DNA of 64,000 nt, taken from positions 354,926 to 418,925 of the forward strand of contig DHOR01000040.1 in assembly GCA_002409995.1 (NCBI GenBank). Reading direction: 5' to 3'. Numbering within the stretch: the first letter of the stretch is position 1; the number at the start of each line of letters is the position of its first letter. Of this stretch, positions 8,847-17,906 are shown one piece after another. The translations under genes and the position numbers were made by a program. Under the pieces are notes generated by a model. The model did not search any database, was not told the DNA's origin, and saw nothing but the letters and a program-made list of their open reading frames with translations. Origin of the DNA: Hungatella sp. UBA5385. Lineage in GTDB: Bacteria; Bacillota; Clostridia; Lachnospirales; Lachnospiraceae.

Positions 8847-10550
8847 CTACACAGGAAGACTGTCAGAAACACATAACACACCATATCCGATCTGGGGATT
8901 GGGGTATTCTGTAAACCCTGGAAGACGCCTTGATCCCCTGATAAAATAAGCTTTTACCTTCTCTCCAAATAGATAAGGGTCCCTTCCATTAACAATTCCC
9001 CACTGCATCAGAAGAGCTGCACTTCCTGATACAAATGGCGTTGCAAAAGAAGTCCCTGTAACAGCCTCATATCCTCCGCCTTGTTTCGCTGCTATAATAT
9101 TCACTCCAGGAGCAGCTATCTCAGGCTTCACCTGATTGGTTCTTCTTGTAAATCCCCTTCCTGAAAAATCAGCATAGGACTGATAGGAGTCATCATAGGC
9201 ACCTACAGAAATAACCTTGGAAGCTGTGGAAGGAATGGTAAGTGTAATATCAGGTGTTGATCTGAAAAAACGGGTAGTTGGGCTTAAAACTCCCGCTGCA
9301 GGAAGCCAGAAATCAAATCTACCATCAACAATCTCTCTGGGAGTCAGAAGGAAATGCCACAGACCATTTTCAATATAGCTCTGAAGTGGAATAAATTCCA
9401 TATAGATCTCCTGTGCCACACTGTAGGGGCCGGGTTTGCCATAATAAACCAGAATTCTGGTATCTCCATAAACCAAATCCTGATTGCCAAGGCTGCTGTT
9501 AAAAGGACCGATTACCGCACCTGTAGGGGAAGTCAGGGCAACATCGAAAATATCAGAATAGGACTTCCATAATTGTACGCTGAATCCACTTTGGTAAGGT
9601 CCCACTCCCATTTCCACCTCCTGAGGTTCTCCAACAGTCAGCACACCTGAGGTATGACCATTGGCTGCACCTTCATTGCCGGTTCCAACAGCAATCACCG
9701 TTCTTCCGTAATTTCCCATATCATCAAGAAAGGTCTCAAGCAAGCTGGTTCCATCATGAGAGCCATAAGTATTGCCAATGCTTAAATTAACTGCTACAGG
9801 CATAAATCTGTCTGCAGCCTCCTTAATTACAAAGTTGACCCCTTTCATAAGCTCTGTAGTTCTGGGAAATCCACCTTCTCTTGGAAGCCCCAGCTTTACT
9901 ACCAGAAGCTGACTTTCAAATGCAACGCCTCTGTACTGCCCCCTGTTTTCCCTTCCATTTCCTGCTGCAATTGAGGCAACTGCTGTTCCATGACCGCTTA
10001 AATCAATGGAGGGCACGATTTCCCTTGCTCTGGCTCTGTTGCCTGTAAGCAGTGCCTCATCAATTTCTTCTTTTGTAAATACCCGTTCCAGAGTCTGATC
10101 CCATAGCAGCAGAATTCTGCTGGTTCCATCTTCATTTCTGAAATCCTGGTGAAAATAATCAATTCCCGAGTCTACTATGGCTACTAAAACTCCTCTTCCT
10201 GTCAGTTGCCCTGCTCCCTGCTGCACCAAATTAATGCAAGAGGCCGACTTTGCATGATTAATGTCAAAGAACAGCCTCTTCGGTTTTTCAATGTATTCGA
10301 TTTGAGGCAGCTGGCTGACGGTGTCTATGAGAGATTCCGGAACTGTCAGTATGGAATATTCATTGATCATCTCTTCCACTCTTACAGATTCAGGCAATGA
10401 TCCTTCCAGGGGACCTGTATGCTTCACAATCAATTCCCAGCTGTTTTCCTCAGGAATAAAGCCTACGTTTAAATCCAGAGATTTTTCACGCTCCTCCGGT
10501 GTAGCACTTAAAGCCATATTTAATACATTTTCAAGCTTCTGATTTTCCAT
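8847..10550 (-). CDS. Csp-like S8 family serine peptidase (subtilase)
   Basis: A 567-residue subtilisin-fold protease of the clostridial Csp group, whose characterised members act in spore germination. A propeptide-like N-terminal region (about 1-95) precedes the catalytic domain. The triad is intact: Asp in VAIVDSGIDYFHQD, His in DLSGHGTAVASIAAG and Ser in VTGTSFATPFVSG. A roughly 150-residue insertion between the His and Ser blocks is typical of this group. No signal peptide is visible. The ATG at 10550 has GGAG 6 nt ahead; an upstream TTG at 10562 is less well placed. It follows the SpoIID-like gene by 49 bp, fitting a spore-related pair, but the specific role is inferred. Confidence 0.88.
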   Translation of the reverse strand: MENQKLENVLNMALSATPEEREKSLDLNVGFIPEENSWELIVKHTGPLEGSLPESVRVEEMINEYSILTVPESLIDTVSQLPQIEYIEKPKRLFFDINHAKSASCINLVQQGAGQLTGRGVLVAIVDSGIDYFHQDFRNEDGTSRILLLWDQTLERVFTKEEIDEALLTGNRARAREIVPSIDLSGHGTAVASIAAGNGRENRGQYRGVAFESQLLVVKLGLPREGGFPRTTELMKGVNFVIKEAADRFMPVAVNLSIGNTYGSHDGTSLLETFLDDMGNYGRTVIAVGTGNEGAANGHTSGVLTVGEPQEVEMGVGPYQSGFSVQLWKSYSDIFDVALTSPTGAVIGPFNSSLGNQDLVYGDTRILVYYGKPGPYSVAQEIYMEFIPLQSYIENGLWHFLLTPREIVDGRFDFWLPAAGVLSPTTRFFRSTPDITLTIPSTASKVISVGAYDDSYQSYADFSGRGFTRRTNQVKPEIAAPGVNIIAAKQGGGYEAVTGTSFATPFVSGSAALLMQWGIVNGRDPYLFGEKVKAYFIRGSRRLPGFTEYPNPQIGYGVLCVSDSLPV

Positions 10551-10599
10551 GGCATTCTCCAAATGCGCTTTCCACTATCATACGCTGGAAAATGCCCTG

Positions 10600-12876
10600 T
10601 CATTCCTCCCGATGCCCTGCCTCACGAACTTCTGCACCCTGATAGAAGAATTTCAGTATATCCTCATATCCTTTATCCTCTTTTGCCATTGCCTGGGCAC
10701 CATTCTGGCTCATGCCCACACCATGACCATAACCTCCTCCGTAAATACGAAATGTGGTAATGTTCTTCTCATCTACCCCTTCATTTTCAATGGCTATATA
10801 AGCGCTGGGAAGGGATTCTATATTCTTCATGGTTGTTCCGTCATTCTTTGTAATGGTCATATATTTGCTGCCTAAAGCTGCTCTTACCTGCCCTTCACCA
10901 TTAATGGTGGTAACTCCGTCAGAACCTTCAATCCTCAGCTTTTTCGCAATTCCACCTGCTCCACGCTCTGTAACAGAGATATTAAGGATCACTCCAACAG
11001 AGGTAATATCCTCTTCCAGCTGTCTGTTGGTTACGGTGGTTTCCCATCTGTACATAGGAAATCCCGAATCATAGGAAGGATAGTCCTTATCCTTAATAAA
11101 TTCCAGAAATTCCGAATTGGTGGACAGATTCAGCGATACTCTGTCCTCCTGCAAAAGTCCGGCATCCAGATAAGGATAGCTGACAGGATCACTTCCCCAT
11201 ACACCTCCATCGGTGGTATGACCACAGGAGGTTGAAAAATAAAATGCTTCAATTGGCTGATCCTCATAAAACAGCAGCTTTCCATAGGTTTCACGAACAG
11301 CCTCTTCAGTCTTTGCTCCGGCATTTAAATTATTATATACCTGAAAACGGGTGCTGTCATCTACATGAGCCCCGTACTGGCTGTAGGTATTGCTCTGAAT
11401 CTGCCTGTATGCATAGGTTCTGGCACAGACTGCCTGAGCCTTTAATGCCTCTTTTTCATAAGCGTCCGGCATCTCACTGGGCACTACCTTTATTAAGTAC
11501 TCTTCCAAATACAGCTCATTAATAAGAATCAGACCTTCCGGCTCTTTCCTGATCTCAATACTTCCGTCATATCCGGGCGTACCCAAAGACCTCTTAACGG
11601 AATTCACATACAGCGTATCTCCTGCCTCTACAGGAGTTACCACAATTCTTCCATCCTTCAGCCGCTCATCAGTGGTATCTATAATCACTTCTGCTTTAGG
11701 CGGAACAGACACCTGCTCCACTCCATAGGATAGATTCAGACCGCTTTCTGCAGACAGAGTCACTGACGGATGAAAGATTGACTTAAAGTCTGTATTCATC
11801 AATAGAACCCGAATGCTTTTAGCATCAAATTCTCTCACAATCAGAGCTGCGCAAAGCTTCCCATTGGCCGCCACAAACTCCTGATTATCATAGCCCACTA
11901 ATATGTCATCTATAGATCGCTCTGCAAAAGAGCCATAAAGGCGATATACCTTAAAGTCCTTATCCAGCTTGATACTTCCATAACCTTCGATTTCAATGGC
12001 ATTGTCCTTAATTGATAATACCTTGCCTGATATCTTTTTTTTCTTTAAAGTCACCTTCTGCAGCTTTCCTTTTTTCAGGCTGATATCTGCAATATTGTTC
12101 ACAACATCTGACTGCTGCCCAAGAGAATCCTCAAGAGGAAAGCTTCTCTCAATCGTGCCAAGGTGAACGGTAAAGCTGTCTCCTTCTCCAGAAGAAATCC
12201 ACACATTTTTATAGGTGACAGAATCACTGAGCACACCTCTTAAAGCGATGATCTCTCCATCCTTTATGAGGAATTTCAGTTCTCTGTCTATGTAAGAATC
12301 AAGGCTGAGACCTTCAAAGGAATAATTCCCCTTGCTGGTATAGGCAGTCCAGGCAGATGCATGAATTACATTCATGGGTGTGCCATATAAAAGGACCTCC
12401 ACCTCCTGAATCTTACCTTCCACGTCAAGACCGCGGCGCAGTTCATCATAGATTCCCCACCATTCTTCTGCGGGAATTGCACGGTTTAGCTTCTTGCCGC
12501 TTTTATGAATGCTTTTCCCTGCCCCGGGTAAAATCTCCTCTGCAATCTCCTTTGCCTGCCTGTAGGTCAGCAGCGATTCCGCAGATGCTGCCACAGGAGG
12601 AACCACTTCAGGATCCAGATGCTTCTCCGCATAGAGATAATTCATATATTTCGCATACCAGCTTTTTTTATCTGTTTCAGAAAAGTAGCTGGTCTTTTGT
12701 TCCTTTAGCAGATTTTCACAGTTTTCTTTATCTGTCAAAAGAAGGGCAACTGCCTTATAGGCAGACCCGCCGGAAATACCCTCTGATTCCGGCTCATTGA
12801 TCATTATAATAATGACCAATATAAGAATCAGTATAGGAATTCCTGCAATAAATCTTAAAAATGTCTTTTTATTCAT
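10600..12876 (-). CDS. SpoIID/LytB domain protein with long N-terminal extension
   Basis: A 758-residue protein with one N-terminal membrane segment (about 8-26, ILILILVIIIMI) and a C-terminal SpoIID domain (about 440-750). SpoIID is the lytic transglycosylase of forespore engulfment; the glutamate of VVPSEMP, followed by KAQAVCARTYAY, matches the known catalytic motif. GYGHGVGMSQNGAQAMA near the end is another family signature. Ordinary SpoIID is about 340 residues, so roughly 400 residues here are extra; they look like beta-rich modules with no motif I recognise. Start at 12876 follows GAGGATTGC. It may be SpoIID itself or a paralogue. Confidence 0.88.
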   Translation of the reverse strand: MNKKTFLRFIAGIPILILILVIIIMINEPESEGISGGSAYKAVALLLTDKENCENLLKEQKTSYFSETDKKSWYAKYMNYLYAEKHLDPEVVPPVAASAESLLTYRQAKEIAEEILPGAGKSIHKSGKKLNRAIPAEEWWGIYDELRRGLDVEGKIQEVEVLLYGTPMNVIHASAWTAYTSKGNYSFEGLSLDSYIDRELKFLIKDGEIIALRGVLSDSVTYKNVWISSGEGDSFTVHLGTIERSFPLEDSLGQQSDVVNNIADISLKKGKLQKVTLKKKKISGKVLSIKDNAIEIEGYGSIKLDKDFKVYRLYGSFAERSIDDILVGYDNQEFVAANGKLCAALIVREFDAKSIRVLLMNTDFKSIFHPSVTLSAESGLNLSYGVEQVSVPPKAEVIIDTTDERLKDGRIVVTPVEAGDTLYVNSVKRSLGTPGYDGSIEIRKEPEGLILINELYLEEYLIKVVPSEMPDAYEKEALKAQAVCARTYAYRQIQSNTYSQYGAHVDDSTRFQVYNNLNAGAKTEEAVRETYGKLLFYEDQPIEAFYFSTSCGHTTDGGVWGSDPVSYPYLDAGLLQEDRVSLNLSTNSEFLEFIKDKDYPSYDSGFPMYRWETTVTNRQLEEDITSVGVILNISVTERGAGGIAKKLRIEGSDGVTTINGEGQVRAALGSKYMTITKNDGTTMKNIESLPSAYIAIENEGVDEKNITTFRIYGGGYGHGVGMSQNGAQAMAKEDKGYEDILKFFYQGAEVREAGHREE

Positions 12877-12885
12877 GCAATCCTC

Positions 12886-14136
12886 TTATTTGATATAAGT
12901 TTTCTTAACCTCATCAATCTCTTTCAGTTCCAGATAATCCTCTGTTTGAAGTGACAGCTTCTTCTTCCTCAGCGACTTATTCACAAGACCGGATATCATG
13001 CTGTATATAACTGCAAAGGTGGGAACTGCTATAATCATTCCCACAAATCCAAACAGCCCTCCAAATAAAAGAATGGAGAAAAGCACCCAGAAGCTTGGAA
13101 GCCCTGTAGACTGCCCAAGAATCTTTGGTCCCAATATGTTGCCATCAAACTGCTGAAGCAGGAATATAAAAATAATGAAATAGAGACATTTTATAGGGCT
13201 TACCAGAAGGATTAGGAACGCGCTGGGTATGGCTCCAATAAAAGGTCCGAAAAATGGAATTACATTGGTAACTCCAACAATTACACTGACTAAAACAACA
13301 TAGGGCATCTTCATGATACTTAATAAAACAAAGCACATAATTCCGATTATCAAAGAATCCAAAAGCTTGCCTGTAATAAATCCGCCGAATACCTTATGAA
13401 CAAAACGCAGCTCATCAATTACCTGATTAGCTTGCTTTAAAGGGAAAACACCATAGACAATCTTCTTCCCCTGTGCTGCCAATGTATCCTTAATGTTCAG
13501 TAAATATACCATTACAATGATACCTATCAGGAAATTATAGAGAACAGTCAGCACGCTGAACAGTCCGGCAGACAAACCGCCAATCAGGGAAGTAACCTGG
13601 GTAAAGGTAGACATATTGGGAACCAGATAGCCTGACAGCCATGTCTCCAGCTGAGAGGTTAACTGCTCATATACAGAGATTACCCACTGCTCCACAGATG
13701 GATTGTCAGCCAGCATTTTCTGAAGCCATACAGCCAGATTGCTGATGTTGTCTCCCATAGTTGCCTGGAGACCTCTGATACTTTTATCAATTTGTGGAAT
13801 TACCAGGCTGAAAAATCCCACTACAATTACAATCAGCACAGCCAGGCTTACAATAGTAGCTGCCGCTTTAGAAAGAGACTTTACAGTTTTTTCTTTTTTT
13901 ACAGAGGAAGCAATGTGATCCCCTATAAAGCTTCTGCATCTGTTGTATACAGGCAGCAATAAATAAGCCAGCACTGCACCGTAGATCACAGGTTTAAGTA
14001 TCGTTATAATCATTGCCACTATCTGCTTTACTGTCTCGAATTTCGTCAAAAAGAAGGCAAAGGAAACGCTGATGGCAATCACAGCCAGCGCCGTTGCACC
14101 CCAGCAGATATAGTGGTTAAATCTTGAGTCTTTCAT
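12886..14136 (-). CDS. AI-2E family transporter (YtvI-like permease)
   Basis: A 416-residue polytopic membrane protein of the AI-2E/UPF0118 family. It shows an N-terminal pair of membrane segments (12-60), a third near 95-115, a large soluble loop (about 125-190) and a C-terminal cluster of helices containing VIPFFGPFIGAIPSA and the FGLFGFVGMIIAVP-like motif (LFGGLFGFVGMIIAVP). Members export varied small molecules or ions; the substrate here cannot be told. Its stop is 10 bp before the SpoIID-like start, so it probably heads an operon with the two spore-type genes. The start has TAGGAGAAACAC upstream. Confidence 0.9.
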   Translation of the reverse strand: MKDSRFNHYICWGATALAVIAISVSFAFFLTKFETVKQIVAMIITILKPVIYGAVLAYLLLPVYNRCRSFIGDHIASSVKKEKTVKSLSKAAATIVSLAVLIVIVVGFFSLVIPQIDKSIRGLQATMGDNISNLAVWLQKMLADNPSVEQWVISVYEQLTSQLETWLSGYLVPNMSTFTQVTSLIGGLSAGLFSVLTVLYNFLIGIIVMVYLLNIKDTLAAQGKKIVYGVFPLKQANQVIDELRFVHKVFGGFITGKLLDSLIIGIMCFVLLSIMKMPYVVLVSVIVGVTNVIPFFGPFIGAIPSAFLILLVSPIKCLYFIIFIFLLQQFDGNILGPKILGQSTGLPSFWVLFSILLFGGLFGFVGMIIAVPTFAVIYSMISGLVNKSLRKKKLSLQTEDYLELKEIDEVKKTYIK

Positions 14137-14200
14137 GTGTTTCTCCTAAGGTCTTGCAGGTTATAGAGCTTCTTTTATACCTTAACATACTTTTTTAAAA

Positions 14201-14231
14201 AGTTAAAGCAGCGATTTCTCGCTGCTTTTTT
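14201..14231 (-). terminator. Intrinsic terminator of the 6S RNA gene (bidirectional)
   Basis: AAAGCAGCGA-GAAA-TCGCTGCTTT on the minus strand, followed by a T-rich stretch (AACTTTTT). The plus strand also reads into TTTTTT. It lies just after the 3' end of the 6S RNA and before the AI-2E gene. Confidence 0.8.
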
Positions 14232-14239
14232 CATTTGTA

Positions 14240-14434
14240 AACCCAAAATGCCGATTCTTACTAATTGACGCCTAGCTCAGCTAGGTGGGCAACCTCAATC
14301 AAACATCTGCCTTCCACTCAATTAAGGAGGCGTGACATCCGCTTGACAATATTGGAATCCCAAATGTCATACTGTAGGTTCAAAAAAGGTAAGAGTGTCG
14401 AACATTCCAGGAAATACAACACATTTATTTCTAT
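14240..14434 (-). ncRNA. ssrS: 6S RNA candidate
   Basis: A gene-free stretch with its own strong promoter and a terminator, predicted to give an RNA of about 195 nt. The ends pair into the 6S closing stem: CCUGGAAUG-U-UCGA near the 5' end pairs with UCGGCAUUUUGG near the 3' end with a single bulged U, the same AUGUUCG...CGGCAU arrangement as in E. coli 6S RNA. A second helix UCUUAC/GUAAGA continues inward, as in a rod with a central bubble. 6S RNA mimics an open promoter and sequesters sigma-A RNA polymerase. Pairing was done by eye; ends are estimated from the promoter and terminator. Confidence 0.8.
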
Positions 14435-14441
14435 GAATTAT

Positions 14442-14470
14442 AGTATACACTATCTTTTTTATTTTTTCAA
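14442..14470 (-). promoter_or_regulatory. Sigma-A promoter of the 6S RNA
   Basis: Minus strand TTGAAA (14465-14470), 17-bp spacer, TATACT (14442-14447). No protein gene begins downstream before the terminator at 14201-14231, so the transcript is non-coding. Confidence 0.75.
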
Positions 14471-14515
14471 GTTCCTTTTCCTGTCAGATTTTTAACTATG
14501 CATTTAAAAGCTTGT

Positions 14516-15322
14516 TCAGGCTCGTAAAAGCTGCTGTTCTAAATCCAAATCAAAAAGCTGATATACTTGATATTCTCTGTCAAAGATATATCCCAGCTTC
14601 TCCGCAAGGCTTGCAGCCTGAAGACTGTCCGCATCCCAGCTTGGATAGATTCCCTGCTCCAGACAGGCAAGTATGAGTCTTGCACTGCAGGCAAGAGCCA
14701 GACCTTTCCTCTGGTAATCTTTTCTTGTACCAACTTTGATCTCTATCATTCCACGGCTGATTCCATAAGCTGAACAGGCTGCTGCCAGATGTCTGCCTTT
14801 CATAGCAGCAAATCCTAAGCCATCTCTTTCATAATCTTCGGCCGTCTCATAGTTGGTGCAGAAATCATGACTCCATTCTTCCTTCATAGCCAGCTCATAG
14901 ATTCTCTTATCAATTGGCTTAATCCGGAATCCTTCCGGCAGGTTTTTGCTGTATTTTAAAAGAGTTTCTTCAGAAAAATTATTCTTATCCTGCTTCATGG
15001 CATACCGTGACACAATTCTATATTCTCCCGGAAATGTATCCTCCAGCCATTCTGCCCACCGCTCATCAGAGGGTGTAATAAAATCGTGGCTGCAGTGCCT
15101 GTAAAGCAGTGATTTAAGTTCCATAGCCTGCTCCCCTTTGGGGCAAATGCCAAAAAGGAAACAGAAGTCACCAAGGTGAATAACACAATATGCCGGATTC
15201 TCAAGTTCAGGAACCCAGACTCTTCCCATACTTCCTTCTGCTGCTGAACGTACCAGAACGCCGTCTGCTCCACTGCACATCTCTCTGATGATCTGTCTTT
15301 TTTCTCTTCCCAGTTCAATCAT
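14516..15322 (-). CDS. GNAT acetyltransferase, ZmaR-like (PF12746 type)
   Basis: A 268-residue two-domain GNAT protein of the group that includes the zwittermicin-resistance acetyltransferase ZmaR. The C-terminal half carries the acetyl-CoA pyrophosphate loop IKVGTRKDYQRKGLALACS (near 205-225) and a terminal LAEKLGYIFDREYQVY segment typical of the fold. The substrate is unknown. The start at 15322 has AAGGAGGACAAT ahead. It stands alone between the 6S RNA and a HAD phosphatase. Confidence 0.82.
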   Translation of the reverse strand: MIELGREKRQIIREMCSGADGVLVRSAAEGSMGRVWVPELENPAYCVIHLGDFCFLFGICPKGEQAMELKSLLYRHCSHDFITPSDERWAEWLEDTFPGEYRIVSRYAMKQDKNNFSEETLLKYSKNLPEGFRIKPIDKRIYELAMKEEWSHDFCTNYETAEDYERDGLGFAAMKGRHLAAACSAYGISRGMIEIKVGTRKDYQRKGLALACSARLILACLEQGIYPSWDADSLQAASLAEKLGYIFDREYQVYQLFDLDLEQQLLRA

Positions 15323-15439
15323 ATTGTCCTCCTTCTGGTTCTATGTCTCTTTCACCTCAGGCATCGGTATTATGTTATAGTAAATCATAGCAGCCGGTAT
15401 GTAATAAGCCGGTCTGCCGATGACACTCAGTATAGCACA

Positions 15440-16084
15440 CTATAATAATTTCTGCAAATCAAAAACTGTCTCCGCCAGATGATCTGCTCCAGCTTCCACA
15501 AGCTCCTCTCTGCTGCCATATCCATACAAAACTCCAATGCTTTCCATGCCGGTTTCCTTCGCTCCCAACACATCATGCTTCCTGTCTCCAATCATAATCA
15601 CTTTGGATAAATCCGTAATCTGATTTTCCTGAAGCACATAGCGGATCACATCTGCTTTCTTCACTCTGGTCTCTTCAAAATCAGCCCCGCCCATAAAAGT
15701 AAAATAGGAATCCAGCTTAAAATGTTTTAAAATTCTTCTCACAAACACTTCAGGCTTGGAAGAAGCAACATACAGCTTGCTCCCGGAATCTCTTAAATGA
15801 CCCAGCACCTGATCAATACCATCATAAACTTCATTCTCAAATATGCCCCTGTCCTTAAAATACTCTCTAAAAACAGTAACTGCCCTATCTGCATCTTCTG
15901 CAGTAAATCCATAATATTCTATAAAGCTGTCCTTTAAAGGAGGACCTATAAAGCAGACAAGCCGGTTTAAATCTTCTTCCTCAATTCCAAATGCGCGAAG
16001 AGCATACTGAACAGACTTTGTAATGCCTTCCCCCGGATCAGTCAATGTTCCGTCTAAATCAAACAGTAAGTATTCTTTCTTCAT
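15440..16084 (-). CDS. HAD-superfamily hydrolase, phosphoglycolate phosphatase-like
   Basis: A 214-residue HAD subfamily IA phosphatase. Motif I is LFDLDGTLTDPGEG (residues 6-19), motif II YVASSKP, and motif III/IV KVIMIGDRKHDVLGAKETG. An alpha-helical cap lies between motifs I and II. Close relatives act on phosphoglycolate, pyrophosphate or nucleotides, so the substrate is uncertain. The ATG at 16084 is 5 nt after GGAGG; an in-frame GTG at 16090 overlaps that site. Confidence 0.9.
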   Translation of the reverse strand: MKKEYLLFDLDGTLTDPGEGITKSVQYALRAFGIEEEDLNRLVCFIGPPLKDSFIEYYGFTAEDADRAVTVFREYFKDRGIFENEVYDGIDQVLGHLRDSGSKLYVASSKPEVFVRRILKHFKLDSYFTFMGGADFEETRVKKADVIRYVLQENQITDLSKVIMIGDRKHDVLGAKETGMESIGVLYGYGSREELVEAGADHLAETVFDLQKLL

Positions 16085-16294
16085 ATCCACCTCCCGGATT
16101 TTGCCCCAATTATCTCATTTTGAGGAAAGGAAGTCAATGTTTTAGATGTGAAATTTCTGTGTGGTATCTTCTGGTATAGTATGAATTTTAATTGTTGCAA
16201 AAGAAGATGAAAAAGGTTATATTTATTAAGTATTTGCATTTTGTATACAGCTTATTAATAGCTATAGCAGCATCTTACAGAAAGAAGGTTTTAT

Positions 16295-17266
16295 ATGATT
16301 CACATTGCTCAAGATGGCAGCGGAGATTTTACAACAATTGAAGATGGATTAAACAGCCTTCCAGCTGATTTAAACATTCGCCCCACTCTTTTTATCCACA
16401 AAGGCATTTATAAGGAGCGGCTCACAATTGACAGACCCTATGTAACATTCTTAGGTGAGGATTCTGCTGAAACCATCATTACATACGATCTCTATGCCCG
16501 TATGCCTATGGAGGACGGTATAAAACGGGGAACATTCCGTTCCTACTCGTTTTTTATTGATACTCATGATTTTACTGCCAGAAATATCACCTTTGAAAAC
16601 AGTGCCGGAATGGGAAAAGAGATGGGACAAGCACTTGCTCTCTATGCAGACGGTGACAGGCTGTTCTTTGATAACTGCCGTTTTCTTGGCAGTCAGGATA
16701 CCATTTTCACAGGTCCTCTTCCCCCTAGGGAGATAGAGCCTAATGGTTTTATCGGTCCAAAGCAGCACTCCCCCAGAATCAACGGACGCCATTTCTATAA
16801 AAACTGCTATATAGAAGGGGATATTGATTTTATCTTTGGAAGTGCAACTGCTTATTTTGAAGGCTGCACCCTATTCTCTAAGAACACAGGAAGTCCTATT
16901 AACAGCTATGTAACTGCGGCCTCCACACCGGAAGGCCAGGAGTACGGTTATGTGATGAACCGCTGCCGTTTTACCAGCAACTGCCCTCCTGAAAGTGCCT
17001 ACCTTGGCAGACCATGGAGAGAATACGCAAAAACAGTGTTGATTAACTGCTATATGGATGATCATATCTGTAAAGAAGGCTGGCATGACTGGAATAAGCC
17101 TCATGCTCATTCTACTGCTTTTTATGCTGAATATGGAAGTACAGGTCCGGGAGCAACTATGAAGTATCGTCCTGACTGGATTCACAGACTGAAGGAGGAG
17201 GAGCTTCCTCACTATGAAAGAGATATGGTTTTAGCTGGAAATGATGGATGGAATCCTGAAATTTAA
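16295..17266 (+). CDS. Pectinesterase (pectin methylesterase, CE8), apparently cytoplasmic
   Basis: A 323-residue beta-helix esterase that removes methyl groups from pectin or oligogalacturonides. The CE8 motifs are present in order: GQALALYADGD, FLGSQDTIF with the catalytic Asp, EGDIDFIFGSATAYFEGC with the second Asp, and YLGRPWREYAK. There is no signal peptide: the protein starts directly with MIHIAQDGSGDFTTIEDGLN, the first beta-strand of the family, which suggests it works on imported oligosaccharides. It is divergent from the HAD gene and convergent with yhcH. Its TAA stop lies inside the palindromic repeat that follows. Confidence 0.93.
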   Translation: MIHIAQDGSGDFTTIEDGLNSLPADLNIRPTLFIHKGIYKERLTIDRPYVTFLGEDSAETIITYDLYARMPMEDGIKRGTFRSYSFFIDTHDFTARNITFENSAGMGKEMGQALALYADGDRLFFDNCRFLGSQDTIFTGPLPPREIEPNGFIGPKQHSPRINGRHFYKNCYIEGDIDFIFGSATAYFEGCTLFSKNTGSPINSYVTAASTPEGQEYGYVMNRCRFTSNCPPESAYLGRPWREYAKTVLINCYMDDHICKEGWHDWNKPHAHSTAFYAEYGSTGPGATMKYRPDWIHRLKEEELPHYERDMVLAGNDGWNPEI

Positions 17267-17336
17267 AAATGGGGTTCGACCCTTTGTATCAAAGGGTCGA
17301 ACCCCATTTTTAAAAAACAGAATAATTCGAATTATT
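17262..17336. repeat. Composite palindromic repeat, copy 1
   Basis: Perfect 25-bp arms (17262-17286 and 17290-17314) around a TAT loop; the core arm is GGGGTTCGACCCTTTG. On the right side follow two 9-bp units, AGAATAATT (17319-17327) and CGAATTATT (17328-17336). The pectinesterase stop TAA (17264-17266) is inside the left arm and the yhcH stop abuts the last 9-bp unit. In this convergent position it could act as a bidirectional terminator. One of four copies in the window. Confidence 0.9.
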
Positions 17337-17800
17337 TAAACTTCTTTGATTTTTACAATAACTTTCTTAACAGGTGCAGGAGTTCCGGCTGCAGCTTTTG
17401 GCTTATGGCCATCCCACGGATTAAATATCATATATTCTCCGGCCTTTACAACTACCTTTAAGCCAGGATTCTCATTGTCATAAAATGCGACATCTTTTTC
17501 TTCGTTATATGGTACATTCTCTTTCAGCTCATCAATAGGGGCATAAGTCATAGTCTCACTGCCTTTGATCACATACTGAATATCTGTGTAATTCTGATGA
17601 GTTTCGTACTTTGCTTCCTCCCATGGAATCGTTGTGTACTCTACTACGTTGGCAAAAACATTCTTGCCTTCAATTTCATATTTACCCGGTTCCAGATTCT
17701 CTAAATCTGTATTCTTAAGGAAATCTACTGCTTTGGCATATCTGCCTTCCATCCCCAGACCTTTGTAAAAATCCAGGTTCTTCGCTGAATCATAAATCAT
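17336..17800 (-). CDS. YhcH/YjgK/YiaL family protein
   Basis: A 154-residue cupin-fold protein of the YhcH/YiaL family (EbgC relatives), proposed to act in sugar or sialic acid catabolism. Metal-binding candidates are H in YETHQNYTDIQYVIKG, D and E in KDVAFYDNEN, and H in MIFNPWDGHKPKAA near residue 133. The full family length is present. Convergent with the pectinesterase, so they share a neighbourhood, not a transcript; a joint role in uronate or galactose breakdown is possible. Confidence 0.9.
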   Translation of the reverse strand: MIYDSAKNLDFYKGLGMEGRYAKAVDFLKNTDLENLEPGKYEIEGKNVFANVVEYTTIPWEEAKYETHQNYTDIQYVIKGSETMTYAPIDELKENVPYNEEKDVAFYDNENPGLKVVVKAGEYMIFNPWDGHKPKAAAGTPAPVKKVIVKIKEV

Positions 17801-17873
17801 AATTCTATTCTCCTTTTATGTATCATATTGTGTCGCTGACCGGGTCATTTCTAACTGCACAGCCAACCCATAT

Positions 17874-17903
17874 AGTATACACCAAAAACAGAATATTCTA
17901 CAA
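17874..17903 (-). promoter_or_regulatory. Sigma-A promoter of yhcH
   Basis: Minus strand TTGTAG (17898-17903), 18-bp spacer, TATACT (17874-17879), about 75 bp upstream of the yhcH start. Confidence 0.5.
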
Positions 17904-17906
17904 TCC

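Noticed and set aside
14240..14434. Possible IS200/IS605 end or omega-RNA because of CACCTAGCTGAGCTAGG and TAAGAATC
   Set aside because: A dedicated promoter, a terminator and the long-range 6S-type closing stem explain the whole stretch better; no transposase or target duplication is seen.
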